The notes beneath the pieces were generated by a model, which did not search any database, was not told the DNA's origin, and saw only the letters and a program-made list of their open reading frames with translations. The position numbers and the translations under genes are program-made. This document shows, piece by piece, positions 24,870 through 34,040 of a stretch of DNA of 64,000 bases (position 1 is the first letter of the stretch; each line of letters begins with the position of its first letter). The DNA lies in the NCBI GenBank assembly GCA_036277115.1, contig DASUNM010000023.1, positions 1,488,001-1,552,000 of the forward strand. The letters are read 5' to 3'. Source of the DNA: Pyrinomonadaceae bacterium (GTDB lineage: Bacteria > Acidobacteriota > Blastocatellia > Pyrinomonadales > Pyrinomonadaceae).

Positions 24870-27287
24870 ATGTTCGTTCGAACTTCTCTCTTTGCATTTG
24901 TCTTTGGAATTTGCGCGTTGGCCACCATGGGGCGCTCTGCCGATCCCCGCACGGCGGTCCTTTCCGGGCGCGTTGTCGATGCGAATGGGCACGCAATCAG
25001 CGGCGCCCTCATCAGGCTGCAACTAAAGAGTGGCGTTTTTCATCGCTCCGCTACAACTGACGACGCCGGATCTTTTGAGTGCACGTCTCTGCCGCCTGGC
25101 ACCTACGTACTCACCGCCGATGCGAGAGGGTTTGCTCCCCTTTCACAGGAACTGGCACTTACAGCCGGTGATACTCGGTCAGTAGATCTCACTTTGCAGC
25201 TCGGTTCGATCGCAGAAGAGGTTATCGTGGGCACAACACGACTGGCAGCCACACCTGAGGACGCAGAAGGAATTCCTGGTTCCGTCGAAATTATCGAACG
25301 CGCGACGATCGAGAGTAGTCGGCCGGTTACTTCCACCGAGGTGCTTCGCAAAGTATCGGGAATACACGTCAGGGACGAAGAAGGACTGGGATTGCGGCCA
25401 AACATCGGCATCCGCGGCTTGAATCCTACGCGTTCGACGAAGGTGTTACTACTCGAAGATGGAATCCCGCTGACGTACGCTCCGTACGGTGACAACGCTT
25501 CTTACTACCATCCTCCGATTGAACGCTTCGAAGGCGCCGAAGTGCTGAAAGGATCCGGACAAATCGTTTACGGTCCACAGACGGTCGGCGGAGTGATTAA
25601 TTACGTAACTCCGAATCCACCTACCAACTGGTTGGGTTCGCTGACTGTTGTGGGCGGCAACCGTGATTACTTCAACGGGCACATAAACTACGGCGGTACC
25701 GTCAAAAACACAGGCTTGCTCTTCGGATTCACACGTAAACAGGGCAAAGGCGCGCGCGCGGACATTCGCTCGGGGATGAACGATTTCAATTTTAAGTCCG
25801 TGACAACTATTGGTGATAAGCAGGCCGTCACCACAAAATTCAATCACTATGGTGAAGATTCACAGGTCACTTATTCGGGTTTGACTGAGGCCGAATTTCA
25901 AGCGAATCCTCGCCAGAATCCGTTCCGCAACGATCACTTTAATGGTCGCCATTTCGATGCGTCGGTAGCGCATGCATTCGTTTTCAATCCAAAAGTTGTA
26001 TTAACCACGAGTATTTATGGCGCGTATTTCCGTCGTCATTGGTGGAGACAATCAAGCAATTCTGGCGAGCGGCCGAACCGGCTGCGAACGCTTCCGGGTG
26101 GCGACCCCGACTGCACCGGAATGGCAGATTTGAACACGGCGTGCGGCAATCAGGGCCGGTTGCGCAAGTACCACTTCGTCGGAGTTGAGCCGCGTCTCCA
26201 CGTCACCAAACGGCTGTTTGGGCTGAAGACCGAGACCGATTTCGGTTTCCGCGCGCATTTCGAGACGCAGCAGCGACGCCAGGAGAATGGCGACTTGCCC
26301 ACTTCACGCAGCGGCGCACTGGTCGAACATAATGAGCGACGAAACGGCGCCTATTCGGGTTTCATTCAGCCGAGATTCATTGCGGGTAACTGGACAATCA
26401 CTCCGGGAATCCGGGTTGAGCACATTCGCTACGAACGCACCAATCGCCTCGGGGCCGGTGGCGCCATCATCGGCCATACGCAGATGACGCAATTGATCCC
26501 CGGGCTGGGCGTTTCTTATTCACCCAGCAGGCGTCTGACCGTGTTCGGCGGTGTGCATCGTGGCTTTGCGCCGCCCCGCACAGAAGACGTCATCAACAAT
26601 AATTCGGGCGCCAGTGTGGACCTCGACGCCGAGTTAAGCTGGAATTACGAAGTAGGAATGCGAAGCGTGCCGGTTGATGGTCTGAGGCTTGAAGCGACTT
26701 TCTTCCGAATGGATTATGAAAACCAGATCGTGCCGGCCACTGTTGCCGGTGGGGTCGGAGCCACCTTCACCAACGGCGGTTCAACCATGCATCAGGGAAT
26801 CGAGTTGAGCGGCAGATTCGATGCTGGAACTTTCTTTAGGTCCACGCACAATTTTTATTTTCGCGGTGCTTACACGTTCCTGCCGGATGCGTACTTTACA
26901 GGGACGCGATTCAGCAGCGTCGGCGGTTTCACCAACGTCAGCGTTAGCGGCAATCGTCTGCCCTATGCTCCAAGACACCTGGCGAATGCAACCTTCGGCT
27001 ATTCGCATCCGAAGGGCTTCGACGCGCTGTTGGAAGCTGTTCATGTCGCCAATCAGTTCAGTGACGATTTGAGTACGATTGTGCCAACGGCAAACGGGCA
27101 ACGCGGCCTAATCCCCAGCTATACCGTTTGGAACTCAACACTGAACTACAACGTCGAAAGCCTGCATACGACCTTCTTCGTGACCATCAAAAACGTATTT
27201 GATGAAACCTACATCGTCGATCGTTCGCGCGGACTCCTGCCGAGTCCACCGCGCATGATTCAGGCCGGATTAAAGGTGAAGTTTTAA
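24870..27287 (+). CDS. FecA-like TonB-dependent iron-chelate receptor
   Basis: An outer-membrane importer, 805 residues from the ATG at 24870 (MFVRTSLFAFVFG). Earlier in-frame starts would put charged residues ahead of the signal peptide and overlap the promoter. Signal peptide cleavage falls near GRSA. A carboxypeptidase-regulatory domain covers about 33-115 (SGRVVDANGHAISGALI). The plug carries RGLNPTRSTKVLLLEDGIPL and APYGDNASYYHPPIERFEG, blocks shared with Fe(III)-dicitrate receptor FecA. The barrel ends in LKVKF. No FecIR pair is present. It is the first gene of the operon behind a Fur-box-like palindrome, so repression under iron-rich conditions is likely. Confidence 0.9.
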   Translation: MFVRTSLFAFVFGICALATMGRSADPRTAVLSGRVVDANGHAISGALIRLQLKSGVFHRSATTDDAGSFECTSLPPGTYVLTADARGFAPLSQELALTAGDTRSVDLTLQLGSIAEEVIVGTTRLAATPEDAEGIPGSVEIIERATIESSRPVTSTEVLRKVSGIHVRDEEGLGLRPNIGIRGLNPTRSTKVLLLEDGIPLTYAPYGDNASYYHPPIERFEGAEVLKGSGQIVYGPQTVGGVINYVTPNPPTNWLGSLTVVGGNRDYFNGHINYGGTVKNTGLLFGFTRKQGKGARADIRSGMNDFNFKSVTTIGDKQAVTTKFNHYGEDSQVTYSGLTEAEFQANPRQNPFRNDHFNGRHFDASVAHAFVFNPKVVLTTSIYGAYFRRHWWRQSSNSGERPNRLRTLPGGDPDCTGMADLNTACGNQGRLRKYHFVGVEPRLHVTKRLFGLKTETDFGFRAHFETQQRRQENGDLPTSRSGALVEHNERRNGAYSGFIQPRFIAGNWTITPGIRVEHIRYERTNRLGAGGAIIGHTQMTQLIPGLGVSYSPSRRLTVFGGVHRGFAPPRTEDVINNNSGASVDLDAELSWNYEVGMRSVPVDGLRLEATFFRMDYENQIVPATVAGGVGATFTNGGSTMHQGIELSGRFDAGTFFRSTHNFYFRGAYTFLPDAYFTGTRFSSVGGFTNVSVSGNRLPYAPRHLANATFGYSHPKGFDALLEAVHVANQFSDDLSTIVPTANGQRGLIPSYTVWNSTLNYNVESLHTTFFVTIKNVFDETYIVDRSRGLLPSPPRMIQAGLKVKF

Positions 27288-27327
27288 GCGGACTTTGACC
27301 ATTATTTCGCGCGAGACCTGTGTTTCT

Positions 27328-29730
27328 ATGACAACCACACAAGAAAAGAGCCGAAAGAGGCGTCTGCGGGGCCCCCGGTACTGGATCGTGGCGATGGGCA
27401 CGATGGGAATGCTGGTCGCCTACTGCCCCGCCAAAAGCCACCAGGTCATTCTGGGCAAAGCCCGTCTCAGTGAGGACTCGACCGGCCAAACGCCCCAGCA
27501 GATCCAGTTTGATATTCCGGCAGGCAATCTGGAATCCGTCTTTACCGTTTTCCAAAAGATCTCAGGACTACAGATTGTCATACCGAATGAAGCCATGCGC
27601 GCGATTGCTTCCCCCGGCGTCACGGGCCGCTATTCTCGCGAACAAGCGCTGCGCGAAATTCTTCGCGGCACCGGGATCGGTTATCGCTTCAGCGATAAGC
27701 AAACCGTAATTCTCGAGATTCAGGCAAAGACCGAGTCAGTCGAGGTAAAAGATGACTCAGGTGTGGTCCTCTCCTCAACGAAATACACAGCACCGCTACT
27801 CGACACGCCGCAAACCATCACCGTTATTTCTAAAGAAGTAATCGAGCAACAAGGCGCGACGACCCTGCGTGATGTGCTGAAAAATGTTCCCGGGCTGACG
27901 ATCGCGGCTGGTGAAGGCGGCAATCCCGCCGGCGACAATCTCACCTTGCGAGGTTTTAGCGCGCGTAGCGATATCTTCGTCGATGGCGTAAGAGACCTAA
28001 GTCCCGTATCGAGAGATCCTTTCAACCTCGAACAGGTTGAGGTGGTTAAAGGACCCGGATCTGTATATACCGGTCGAGGCTCTACCGGCGGCTCGATAAA
28101 TTTACTCAACAAGACTCCCGGCCTAAAACGTTCCTTCGCAGGCACACTCGATTTTGGAAGTGACAGCACCCGCCGCGCCACCGCCGACATAAACACACCG
28201 ATCGGCGACAGTGTTGCTTTTCGCCTGAACCTGCTGGCCCATCATTCAGGCGTCGCGGGTCGAGACGTAGTGGAGTTTGGACGGTGGGGCGTCGCGCCAT
28301 CGCTTACTTTAGGTCTCGGCAAACCAACACGGGCGACTATCAGTTATTACAAACTGAAGCAGAACAATCTTTCCGACTACGGAATTCCCTGGGTCCCCGT
28401 CACCAACAACGCGCTGGTTGAGTTTCGTGATCGTCCCGCGCCCGTTCCGCGCAACACTTTTTACGGGCTGCGCAACCGCGATTTCGAAGCGCTGGACTCT
28501 GATCTTTTCACCTTAAAGTTCGAACGCGACTTTAACGACAAACTCTCTCTGCGAAACCAACTGCGTTTCAGCAACTCGTCGCGCGACTCGATCGCAACGC
28601 CGCCGCGGTTTGCGAATAACAATTCAACCGACATCAATCGTGAGATGCGATCGTGGATCACGGAAGACAAAGTCTGGGACAACCAAACCGACTTTATGGC
28701 GCGCTTTTCAACCGGAACCGTTGAGCACGTACTGGTCACCGGCGTCGACTTCATGCGCGAAAATAACGTGCGCCGAACGCGCACCGCCGGCAATATGCCG
28801 ACGACGCTGTTAAATCCTAATCCTGACGACGTTTTCACCGGTCCGATCACGATTAGTCCAATAGTCGGCGACGTCACGGCAAATTCGCAGGCACTTTACT
28901 TGTTTGATACCGCGAAGCTGGGAACAAAATGGGAATTGAATGGCGGTCTTCGCTGGGATCGATTCGATGCCGACGGAATTACTATTACCGGCGTGCCCGT
29001 TTCTCGGGTCGATCGCATGCTGAGTGTTCGTGCCGGTGTGGTTTTCAAACCTCTCCCGCAGGGGGCGGTTTACGCTTCTTACGGAAATTCACTCAATCCG
29101 TCGCTCGAAGGCCTGTCTTACAACACGGCTAACATAGTTATCGATCCTGAAAAGACTTACACCGTTGAAGCAGGCAGCAAGTGGAACTTCTTCAATGGAC
29201 GTATGCTGGTGAGTGGCGCGGTCTTTCGCGTTGAAAAACTGAACGCGCGAACGCCCGGCATTCTCCCAGGGGATCCGCCACAGGTCCTGGAGGGCAAACA
29301 ACGCGTCGACGGATTGGAATTAAGTGTGGAAGGAAACGTCACGAAAGACTGGCACCTGCTCGCCGGTTATACATTTCTCGACAGTCAGACCCTCGCCTCG
29401 AATGTTCCCGCGGAAATCGGGAAGGAGCTGGTCAATACACCCCGAAGTTCGTTCAACGTATGGTCCACATATCGCTTGCCTTCGGGTGTTCATTTCGGTG
29501 GGGGTGCGAGGTTCGTAGATCGCCGTTTCGGCAACACCATCAATACTCGTTTCGTCGATGCCTATTGGACGATTGACGCTATGGCGTCATATCCAATTTC
29601 GAAACACATCGATTTAAAGCTCAACCTGTTCAACCTTTCGGACACGTATTATTTCGACCGAATCGGCGGCGGACACATCGTGCCGGGACCCGGTCGCGCC
29701 GCGATGTTGAGCACCAGTTTCAGGTTCTAA
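27328..29730 (+). CDS. TonB-dependent siderophore receptor with STN domain (FpvA/FhuE-like)
   Basis: An 800-residue outer-membrane receptor. The ATG at 27328 is preferred to an upstream TTG at 27295. After a basic head and signal segment ([17 protein letters not shown]), residues about 59-130 form a secretin/TonB short N-terminal domain ([20 protein letters not shown]). That domain lets transducing receptors talk to a FecR-type anti-sigma factor, but no such partner is adjacent. The plug follows ([58 protein letters not shown]). The barrel ends in TSFRF. The start is 41 bases after the previous stop, so co-transcription is likely. Confidence 0.93.
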   Translation: MTTTQEKSRKRRLRGPRYWIVAMGTMGMLVAYCPAKSHQVILGKARLSEDSTGQTPQQIQFDIPAGNLESVFTVFQKISGLQIVIPNEAMRAIASPGVTGRYSREQALREILRGTGIGYRFSDKQTVILEIQAKTESVEVKDDSGVVLSSTKYTAPLLDTPQTITVISKEVIEQQGATTLRDVLKNVPGLTIAAGEGGNPAGDNLTLRGFSARSDIFVDGVRDLSPVSRDPFNLEQVEVVKGPGSVYTGRGSTGGSINLLNKTPGLKRSFAGTLDFGSDSTRRATADINTPIGDSVAFRLNLLAHHSGVAGRDVVEFGRWGVAPSLTLGLGKPTRATISYYKLKQNNLSDYGIPWVPVTNNALVEFRDRPAPVPRNTFYGLRNRDFEALDSDLFTLKFERDFNDKLSLRNQLRFSNSSRDSIATPPRFANNNSTDINREMRSWITEDKVWDNQTDFMARFSTGTVEHVLVTGVDFMRENNVRRTRTAGNMPTTLLNPNPDDVFTGPITISPIVGDVTANSQALYLFDTAKLGTKWELNGGLRWDRFDADGITITGVPVSRVDRMLSVRAGVVFKPLPQGAVYASYGNSLNPSLEGLSYNTANIVIDPEKTYTVEAGSKWNFFNGRMLVSGAVFRVEKLNARTPGILPGDPPQVLEGKQRVDGLELSVEGNVTKDWHLLAGYTFLDSQTLASNVPAEIGKELVNTPRSSFNVWSTYRLPSGVHFGGGARFVDRRFGNTINTRFVDAYWTIDAMASYPISKHIDLKLNLFNLSDTYYFDRIGGGHIVPGPGRAAMLSTSFRF

Positions 29731-29734
29731 ATCG

Positions 29735-30415
29735 ATGCTGTTGCAGATCCCAGAAGTGTTGACGGGTGAACAACTCGCCAAGTGTCGCAAGTTGCTCGAG
29801 ACAGATGGCTGGGTAGACGGGCTCATCACCGCCGGGCACCAGTCCGCGCGCACTAAAGACAATCTCCAACTCCCGGAAGATTGCGATGAGGCAAAACAAA
29901 TCGGCAATGTCATTCTCGCGGCGCTCGAAGAAAATCCTTTGTTCATGTCCGCCGCCCTGCCGTTGAAAGTTTTTCCGCCGCTCTTCAACCGCTATCAAAA
30001 CGGCCACTCGTTCGGAAACCACGTGGACAACGCCATCCGTCAGGTGACGGGAACGCCGCATCGAGTGCGTACCGATCTTTCAGCCACGTTGTTCTTTAGT
30101 GATCCTGACGACTACGACGGCGGCGAACTCGTCGTCGAAGATACTTACGGCGTTCATTCGGTGAAACTGGCGGCGGGTCACTTGATTCTGTATCCGTCCT
30201 CCAGCCTCCACCACGTTCGTCCGGTCACCCGTGGAGCGCGCACCGCTTCGTTCTTCTGGATACAGAGCATGGTGCGAGACGACGGTGAACGCACGATACT
30301 TTTCGACCTTGACGTTGCGATTCAGCGGCTGATGTCAGATGTTCCTGAGCATCCGTCAATCGTGGCGCTCACCTCCCTCTATCACAACCTGCTTCGCCGC
30401 TGGGCGGATGCTTAA
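29735..30415 (+). CDS. piuC: Fe(II)/2-oxoglutarate-dependent PKHD-type hydroxylase PiuC
   Basis: A 226-residue oxygenase of the PiuC/YbiX family, regularly found beside siderophore receptors and repressed by Fur. The iron triad and 2-oxoglutarate arginine fall at the family positions: H96 and D98 (GNHVDN), H159 (SLHHVRP) and R169 (TRGART). The N-terminus [20 protein letters not shown] and the segment [17 protein letters not shown] are characteristic. The substrate is not known, although modification of a siderophore or receptor has been suggested. It starts 4 bases after the receptor stop, indicating tight coupling. Confidence 0.96.
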   Translation: MLLQIPEVLTGEQLAKCRKLLETDGWVDGLITAGHQSARTKDNLQLPEDCDEAKQIGNVILAALEENPLFMSAALPLKVFPPLFNRYQNGHSFGNHVDNAIRQVTGTPHRVRTDLSATLFFSDPDDYDGGELVVEDTYGVHSVKLAAGHLILYPSSSLHHVRPVTRGARTASFFWIQSMVRDDGERTILFDLDVAIQRLMSDVPEHPSIVALTSLYHNLLRRWADA

Positions 30416-30423
30416 GTCTACGA

Positions 30424-31614
30424 ATGAAAAAGTTACGCAAAATAATCTTTTGGTGTCATCTGCCGGTAGGCGTCATCGCCGGGCTGGTGATTCTCAACAT
30501 GTGCGTTACCGGAGTCCTGCTGACTTACGAAAAGCAGATTATTTCCTGGGCCGACACGCGCGGTTACAGATCTGCACCGGCACCCGGCGCGCAACGGCTT
30601 CCGATCGAAACGTTGATAACGAAGGCACGAGAGTCACGTAGCGGAAATCCAACTGCGGTAACGCTCAAGTCAGATCCTGTGGCGCCCGCTGAGATCGCGT
30701 TCGGTCGTGAATCGACTCTCTTCGTCAATCCATACACGGGATTCATCTACGGTGAGGGCTCGCAAAAGGTCAGGAGTTTTTTCCGAGGCGTAACGGACTG
30801 GCATCGATGGCTGGGCGCCAAAGGCGACAATCGCAATGTCGCCCGCGCTATCACCGGCGCTTGTAACCTGGGTTTTCTGTTTCTGGTGATGAGCGGATTT
30901 TATTTGTGGTGGCCACGAAGCTGGAACTTAAAGTCGCTGCGGAAAGTCACCTGGTTTAGGCGTGGACTGCCGTCTAAGGCCCGCGATTTCAACTGGCACA
31001 ACGTCATCGGATTTTGGTCTGCCGTGCCGCTGTTTATCGTTGTCTTGTCAGCGGTGGTGATCTCGTATACGTGGGCCGGTAACCTGGTGTATCGCATTGT
31101 CGGCGAGACGCCTCCCACGCCCCGCGCGAATCAGCCGCCTCAGTCAGGCGCAAACAACAAGCCCGAAGCCGGCCTTCCAACCAACATTAACTCGGCATGG
31201 CTTCGCGCCGAACAACAAGTCAGCGATTGGCAAAGCATCACGATGCAGTTGCCAACGTCGGCGACCGGCCACTTTACCTACAACATTGATAGCGGCAGCG
31301 GCGGACAACCACAGAAGCGTGCTCAGCTTGTTCTTAACCCTTCGAGTGGCGAGGTCGTTCGTTGGGAACCGTTCTCATCTTACACACGCGGCCGTCAGCT
31401 TCGTTCAATCTTGCGTTTTGCTCATACGGGTGAGGTCGCAGGAATTCCCGGGCAAACGATCGCAGGTCTCGTCTCAATTGGGGGTGCGTTTCTGGTCTGG
31501 ACCGGACTCGCTCTCGCGTTCCGGCGTTCCCTGGCGTTCGCAAAGCGTTGGCGAGCTTCAAAACCGACTCGGCAGGATGTCTCGAATCCAATTGCTGATG
31601 CGGTGGGCGACTAG
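30424..31614 (+). CDS. PepSY-associated membrane protein (PiuB-like, iron-uptake linked)
   Basis: A 396-residue inner-membrane protein with four predicted helices: about 15-36 (LPVGVIAGLVILNMCVTGVL), 145-163, 197-220 and near 340-365. The first helix region KIIFWCHLPVGVIAG and the segment DWHRWLGAKGDNRNVARAI with conserved histidines are typical of PepSY_TM proteins. Relatives are thought to reduce ferric siderophores at the inner membrane. The C-terminal part has FAHTGEVAGIPGQTIAGLVS. It ends the operon and converges with the next gene, with no terminator I can identify in the 7-base gap. Confidence 0.9.
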   Translation: MKKLRKIIFWCHLPVGVIAGLVILNMCVTGVLLTYEKQIISWADTRGYRSAPAPGAQRLPIETLITKARESRSGNPTAVTLKSDPVAPAEIAFGRESTLFVNPYTGFIYGEGSQKVRSFFRGVTDWHRWLGAKGDNRNVARAITGACNLGFLFLVMSGFYLWWPRSWNLKSLRKVTWFRRGLPSKARDFNWHNVIGFWSAVPLFIVVLSAVVISYTWAGNLVYRIVGETPPTPRANQPPQSGANNKPEAGLPTNINSAWLRAEQQVSDWQSITMQLPTSATGHFTYNIDSGSGGQPQKRAQLVLNPSSGEVVRWEPFSSYTRGRQLRSILRFAHTGEVAGIPGQTIAGLVSIGGAFLVWTGLALAFRRSLAFAKRWRASKPTRQDVSNPIADAVGD

Positions 31615-31621
31615 CGGCGCG

Positions 31622-32377
31622 TTACTTCACGCGAAAAACCAAAAAATAATCGACGTTGTCGGCCTTGACGAAGTCATGCTCTCCAACGAGCACGAAACCG
31701 GCGCGGCCGGCTTCCTCGATCACTGTTGCCTTTTCAATACCGTGGTCGTCAGGCTCGTCGTTCCGATCGATGATGCCGAGCAAACCTCCGGCGCGCATTG
31801 CTTGGCGGACCTTGATTAACAAGCGAACGGGCTGCGCCACTTCGTGATACGTCTTCAATAACAGCACGGCATCGACGCTGTTCGCGCTCAGCAGAGGGTC
31901 ATCTTCTTTGCCGAGAATCGTCCGGATGTTCGGCAGGTTTTCGCGCTTCGCGCGGTCCTCGATGTGCTTCAGGTATTCGGAATTAATTTCGACTGCGTAA
32001 ACTGCTCCATTGTTTCCGACGCGCCGGGCGGCGCGAACGGTGAACCAGCCAGAGCCCGCGCCGATGTCTGCGACGCTTGAGCCTTCCTTGATTCCCAAAA
32101 CATCCATCACGCGATCCGGTTGGAGTTTTTCGTCGCGCTTCGGATCTTCGAATTGGGACAGACTGCCGGTGTAAGGCTCGCTGGTGGGCCGATCGATCTT
32201 GTCTGCTTGTTTCTGAGGAGTCGCCGCCGGAGTCGGCGTCGGTGTGGCTGGCGGAGACGCTGCGCCGTTAACTGCCCGACGGCCGAATTGAGTGGCGCAA
32301 CCCAGGGCCAACGCCACCAGCAAAACTAGCGCGCTGCGAAATAAAAGTGGGTTAAGCGAACGTTGGCTTCTGAACAT
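31622..32377 (-). CDS. Class I SAM-dependent methyltransferase with lipoprotein-type export signal
   Basis: A 251-residue protein combining an export signal with a methyltransferase fold. The N-terminus has LLFRSALVLLVALALGC, a lipoprotein signal with the acceptor cysteine at residue 27, then a Pro/Thr/Ala-rich linker to about 60. The methyltransferase domain follows: SSVADIGAGSGWFTVRAARR (SAM motif I, about 100-119), AVYAVEINSEYL, VDAVLLLKTYHEV and GGLLGIIDRND. SAM is not known to be supplied outside the cytoplasm, so its real activity is an open question. Its ATG overlaps the stop of the DUF2752 gene (TAATG), showing coupling with that membrane protein. Confidence 0.85.
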   Translation of the reverse strand: MFRSQRSLNPLLFRSALVLLVALALGCATQFGRRAVNGAASPPATPTPTPAATPQKQADKIDRPTSEPYTGSLSQFEDPKRDEKLQPDRVMDVLGIKEGSSVADIGAGSGWFTVRAARRVGNNGAVYAVEINSEYLKHIEDRAKRENLPNIRTILGKEDDPLLSANSVDAVLLLKTYHEVAQPVRLLIKVRQAMRAGGLLGIIDRNDEPDDHGIEKATVIEEAGRAGFVLVGEHDFVKADNVDYFLVFRVK

Positions 32378-32811
32378 TACGACACAAACGGATACCAGGG
32401 CGTGTTGCGAAAGATCCAGAAGAGGATCATTACAACCAGCCAGGCCCAGAGGTAAAGCGGCGGAATGAAAAGGCGTCGCTGCGGTTGACCCGTGAGCACG
32501 CTCTTGGTGTAACCCAACAACCCGTAGATGATGAACGGCAGCGTTAGCACCATGAGCGGGTTCAGCTTAAATGCGGCGATTAGATCGAGATGGAGCAAGT
32601 GATGGCACGCGCGTGTCGATCCGCAGCCCGGACACTGCAAGCCGGTTACCAATCGAAAGGGGCACTTTGGAAAGAACTGATTTGCCGGACTCGCCGGATT
32701 GAAGAAGAAGAGAAAAACGGAGATCGCGGCGAGACCGAGCCAGACACCGCCCGCGATCATCATTTGGCGTCCGCGGTCGGCCGCGACGGGAACGAAATAA
32801 AAACCCTTCAT
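32377..32811 (-). CDS. DUF2752 membrane protein
   Basis: A 144-residue inner-membrane protein. The family signature is clear: FPKCPFRLVTGLQCPGCGST followed by RACHHLLHLD and FKLNPL. Membrane helices lie at about 17-35, 77-95 and 112-132. The paired cysteines in CPGCGSTRA suggest metal or disulfide chemistry, but the family has no assigned function. The start is ATG at 32809-32811; a TTG two codons upstream is less likely. A terminator for the preceding TM2 gene ends directly in front of this start. Confidence 0.9.
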   Translation of the reverse strand: MKGFYFVPVAADRGRQMMIAGGVWLGLAAISVFLFFFNPASPANQFFPKCPFRLVTGLQCPGCGSTRACHHLLHLDLIAAFKLNPLMVLTLPFIIYGLLGYTKSVLTGQPQRRLFIPPLYLWAWLVVMILFWIFRNTPWYPFVS

Positions 32812-32814
32812 GAT

Positions 32815-32856
32815 CAAAAAACCGCAGCGACTATTCTAAAGCTTAAGCCGCTGCGG
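32815..32856 (-). terminator. Terminator of the TM2-domain gene
   Basis: On the minus strand an 8-bp perfect stem, CCGCAGCG with CGCTGCGG (32822-32856), is followed by six T residues. It lies 30 bases after the TM2 stop and just before the DUF2752 start, so the two genes are probably separate units or attenuated. Confidence 0.75.
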
Positions 32857-32885
32857 AACTAAATCCGCACAACTAATTTCGAAAG

Positions 32886-33266
32886 TTAGAACCAGCCCTT
32901 CTTGTTCTGAATGTAGGTGCGGACGAAGTCCTCGTCTGACTTGGTGAGGTAAATGATGCCTTCAATCAGTCCAATGATGCTGCCGATGCCGCAGGTGACG
33001 AAAGTAATTACGATTTGAATGATCCCTTCGGTGGTGTAGCCGAGGATGAATTTGTGTATCCCGAAGCCTCCGGCCAGAACCCCGAGCAAACCGGCCACGA
33101 TTTTCTTGTCGGCGCCCTGTTGTCTCCAGTCGGGCACTCCTCCGTAAGCGGGCGGCGGTTGAATCGGTTGATAGCCACCAATCTGCGGCAGTGGCGCCTG
33201 ACAGTGCGCACACGTCTGCGCGTAATCATCATTCGCCGAGCCACACTTGGTGCAATACAGAGCCAT
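32886..33266 (-). CDS. TM2-domain protein with N-terminal zinc ribbon
   Basis: A 126-residue membrane protein. The zinc ribbon uses C5-x2-C8 and C19-x2-C22 (LYCTKCGSAN, QTCAHCQAPL). A Pro/Gln/Tyr-rich linker follows. The TM2 domain covers about 52-115, with KKIVAGLLGVLAGGFGIHKF, the GxHKF-Y turn, and TCGIGSIIGLIEGIIYL. It ends with a cytosolic tail ending in KKGWF. TM2 proteins have no agreed function in bacteria. It is flanked by terminators on both sides and looks like a single-gene unit. Confidence 0.9.
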   Translation of the reverse strand: MALYCTKCGSANDDYAQTCAHCQAPLPQIGGYQPIQPPPAYGGVPDWRQQGADKKIVAGLLGVLAGGFGIHKFILGYTTEGIIQIVITFVTCGIGSIIGLIEGIIYLTKSDEDFVRTYIQNKKGWF

Positions 33267-33278
33267 CTTAGATCACCG

Positions 33279-33320
33279 AAAAACATGAGGAACCCCTCGA
33301 GTTGACTCAAGGGATTCCTC
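33279..33320 (-). terminator. Terminator of the CD225-domain gene
   Basis: On the minus strand, GAGGAATCCCTTGAG pairs with CTCGAGGGGTTCCTC, with a few mismatches, and is followed by a run of T (33279-33283). It lies 100 bases after the CD225 stop codon. Confidence 0.7.
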
Positions 33321-33419
33321 GATTCCGCAAACGACGCTGGTTAGTTAACGCCACGGCAAAACCCTGCCGCCGCATCGCGGTAATGGCGTCCTGCAAATCA
33401 GCTCAGCAGGTAAGACGCA

Positions 33420-33716
33420 TTAGGCGTTCATCGCGCTGAGACCCACACCCAGCACCAGCATGATGACGTAAATCAAAATGCCGAGCAGGCCCAGGCCGAT
33501 GGCGATAAAGGCGAACATCTTCGCCTTTTTCGAAGCTTCCTGCGCGCCGGCAATGTCGCCGGCCGCCACTTTGCCGTTAACCTGAGTAGCGAAAATAATC
33601 GCCGGAATAGCCAGCGGCCAGCAACAGAAAATCGAAATGATCGCCGGCACAAGATAGTTTGGAACGGTGGCCGAACCGCCGGCTGACGGTGGTGGCGGAG
33701 TCCAGTTTTGCGACAT
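33420..33716 (-). CDS. CD225/dispanin-family small membrane protein
   Basis: A 98-residue protein with a Pro/Gly-rich head (WTPPPPSAGG) and two hydrophobic segments at about 20-43 and 70-95. The core YLVPAIISIFCCWPLAIPAI followed by IFATQVNGKVAAGDIAGAQEASKKAK is the CD225/dispanin signature, including the double cysteine and the small loop between helices. Relatives in eukaryotes are the IFITM proteins. Bacterial members are uncharacterised. It may share a functional setting with the adjacent TM2 gene, as both combine small membrane domains with flexible heads. Confidence 0.9.
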   Translation of the reverse strand: MSQNWTPPPPSAGGSATVPNYLVPAIISIFCCWPLAIPAIIFATQVNGKVAAGDIAGAQEASKKAKMFAFIAIGLGLLGILIYVIMLVLGVGLSAMNA

Positions 33717-34040
33717 GTTTTAGTTCTCCTGTGAAATTAGATTCTGAGTGCGAATTCGAAAATCGATGAGAGCTGACGAACTTTTTCCCGCGTTCGTGGC
33801 TGCCCAAGCGGTCAGCGCCGCGAGCGATCCAGCTTACAAAACCGCATTCGTTGATTAGTACTGCGAAATCGCGGAGCATAACTAACAAAAGATGTGGCCG
33901 ATTGTCAATCTATCTGGCTGAAAACTTTGATTTGAGCCGTGCGCAGCGACGCTAAATCCGTGCTGAATTGACTTGGGCAAACTCAATCAGGGATAGTCTC
34001 AGCCGACCCTTGGCCAGTAAAAGGCACTGCGAAACCTTGA
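33717..34040. other. Intergenic region of 324 bases between divergent genes
   Basis: No open frame, repeat or RNA gene is supported here. A possible promoter for the plus-strand gene lies near its right end. A TTGACA on the minus strand (33903-33908) could serve the CD225 gene, but no good -10 box follows at normal distance. Confidence 0.6.
33968..33997 (+). promoter_or_regulatory. Candidate promoter for the bi-domain oxidoreductase gene
   Basis: TTGACT (33968-33973), 18 bases, GATAGT (33992-33997), 44 bases before the ATG. Only four of six bases fit in the -10 box, so confidence is low. Confidence 0.35.
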
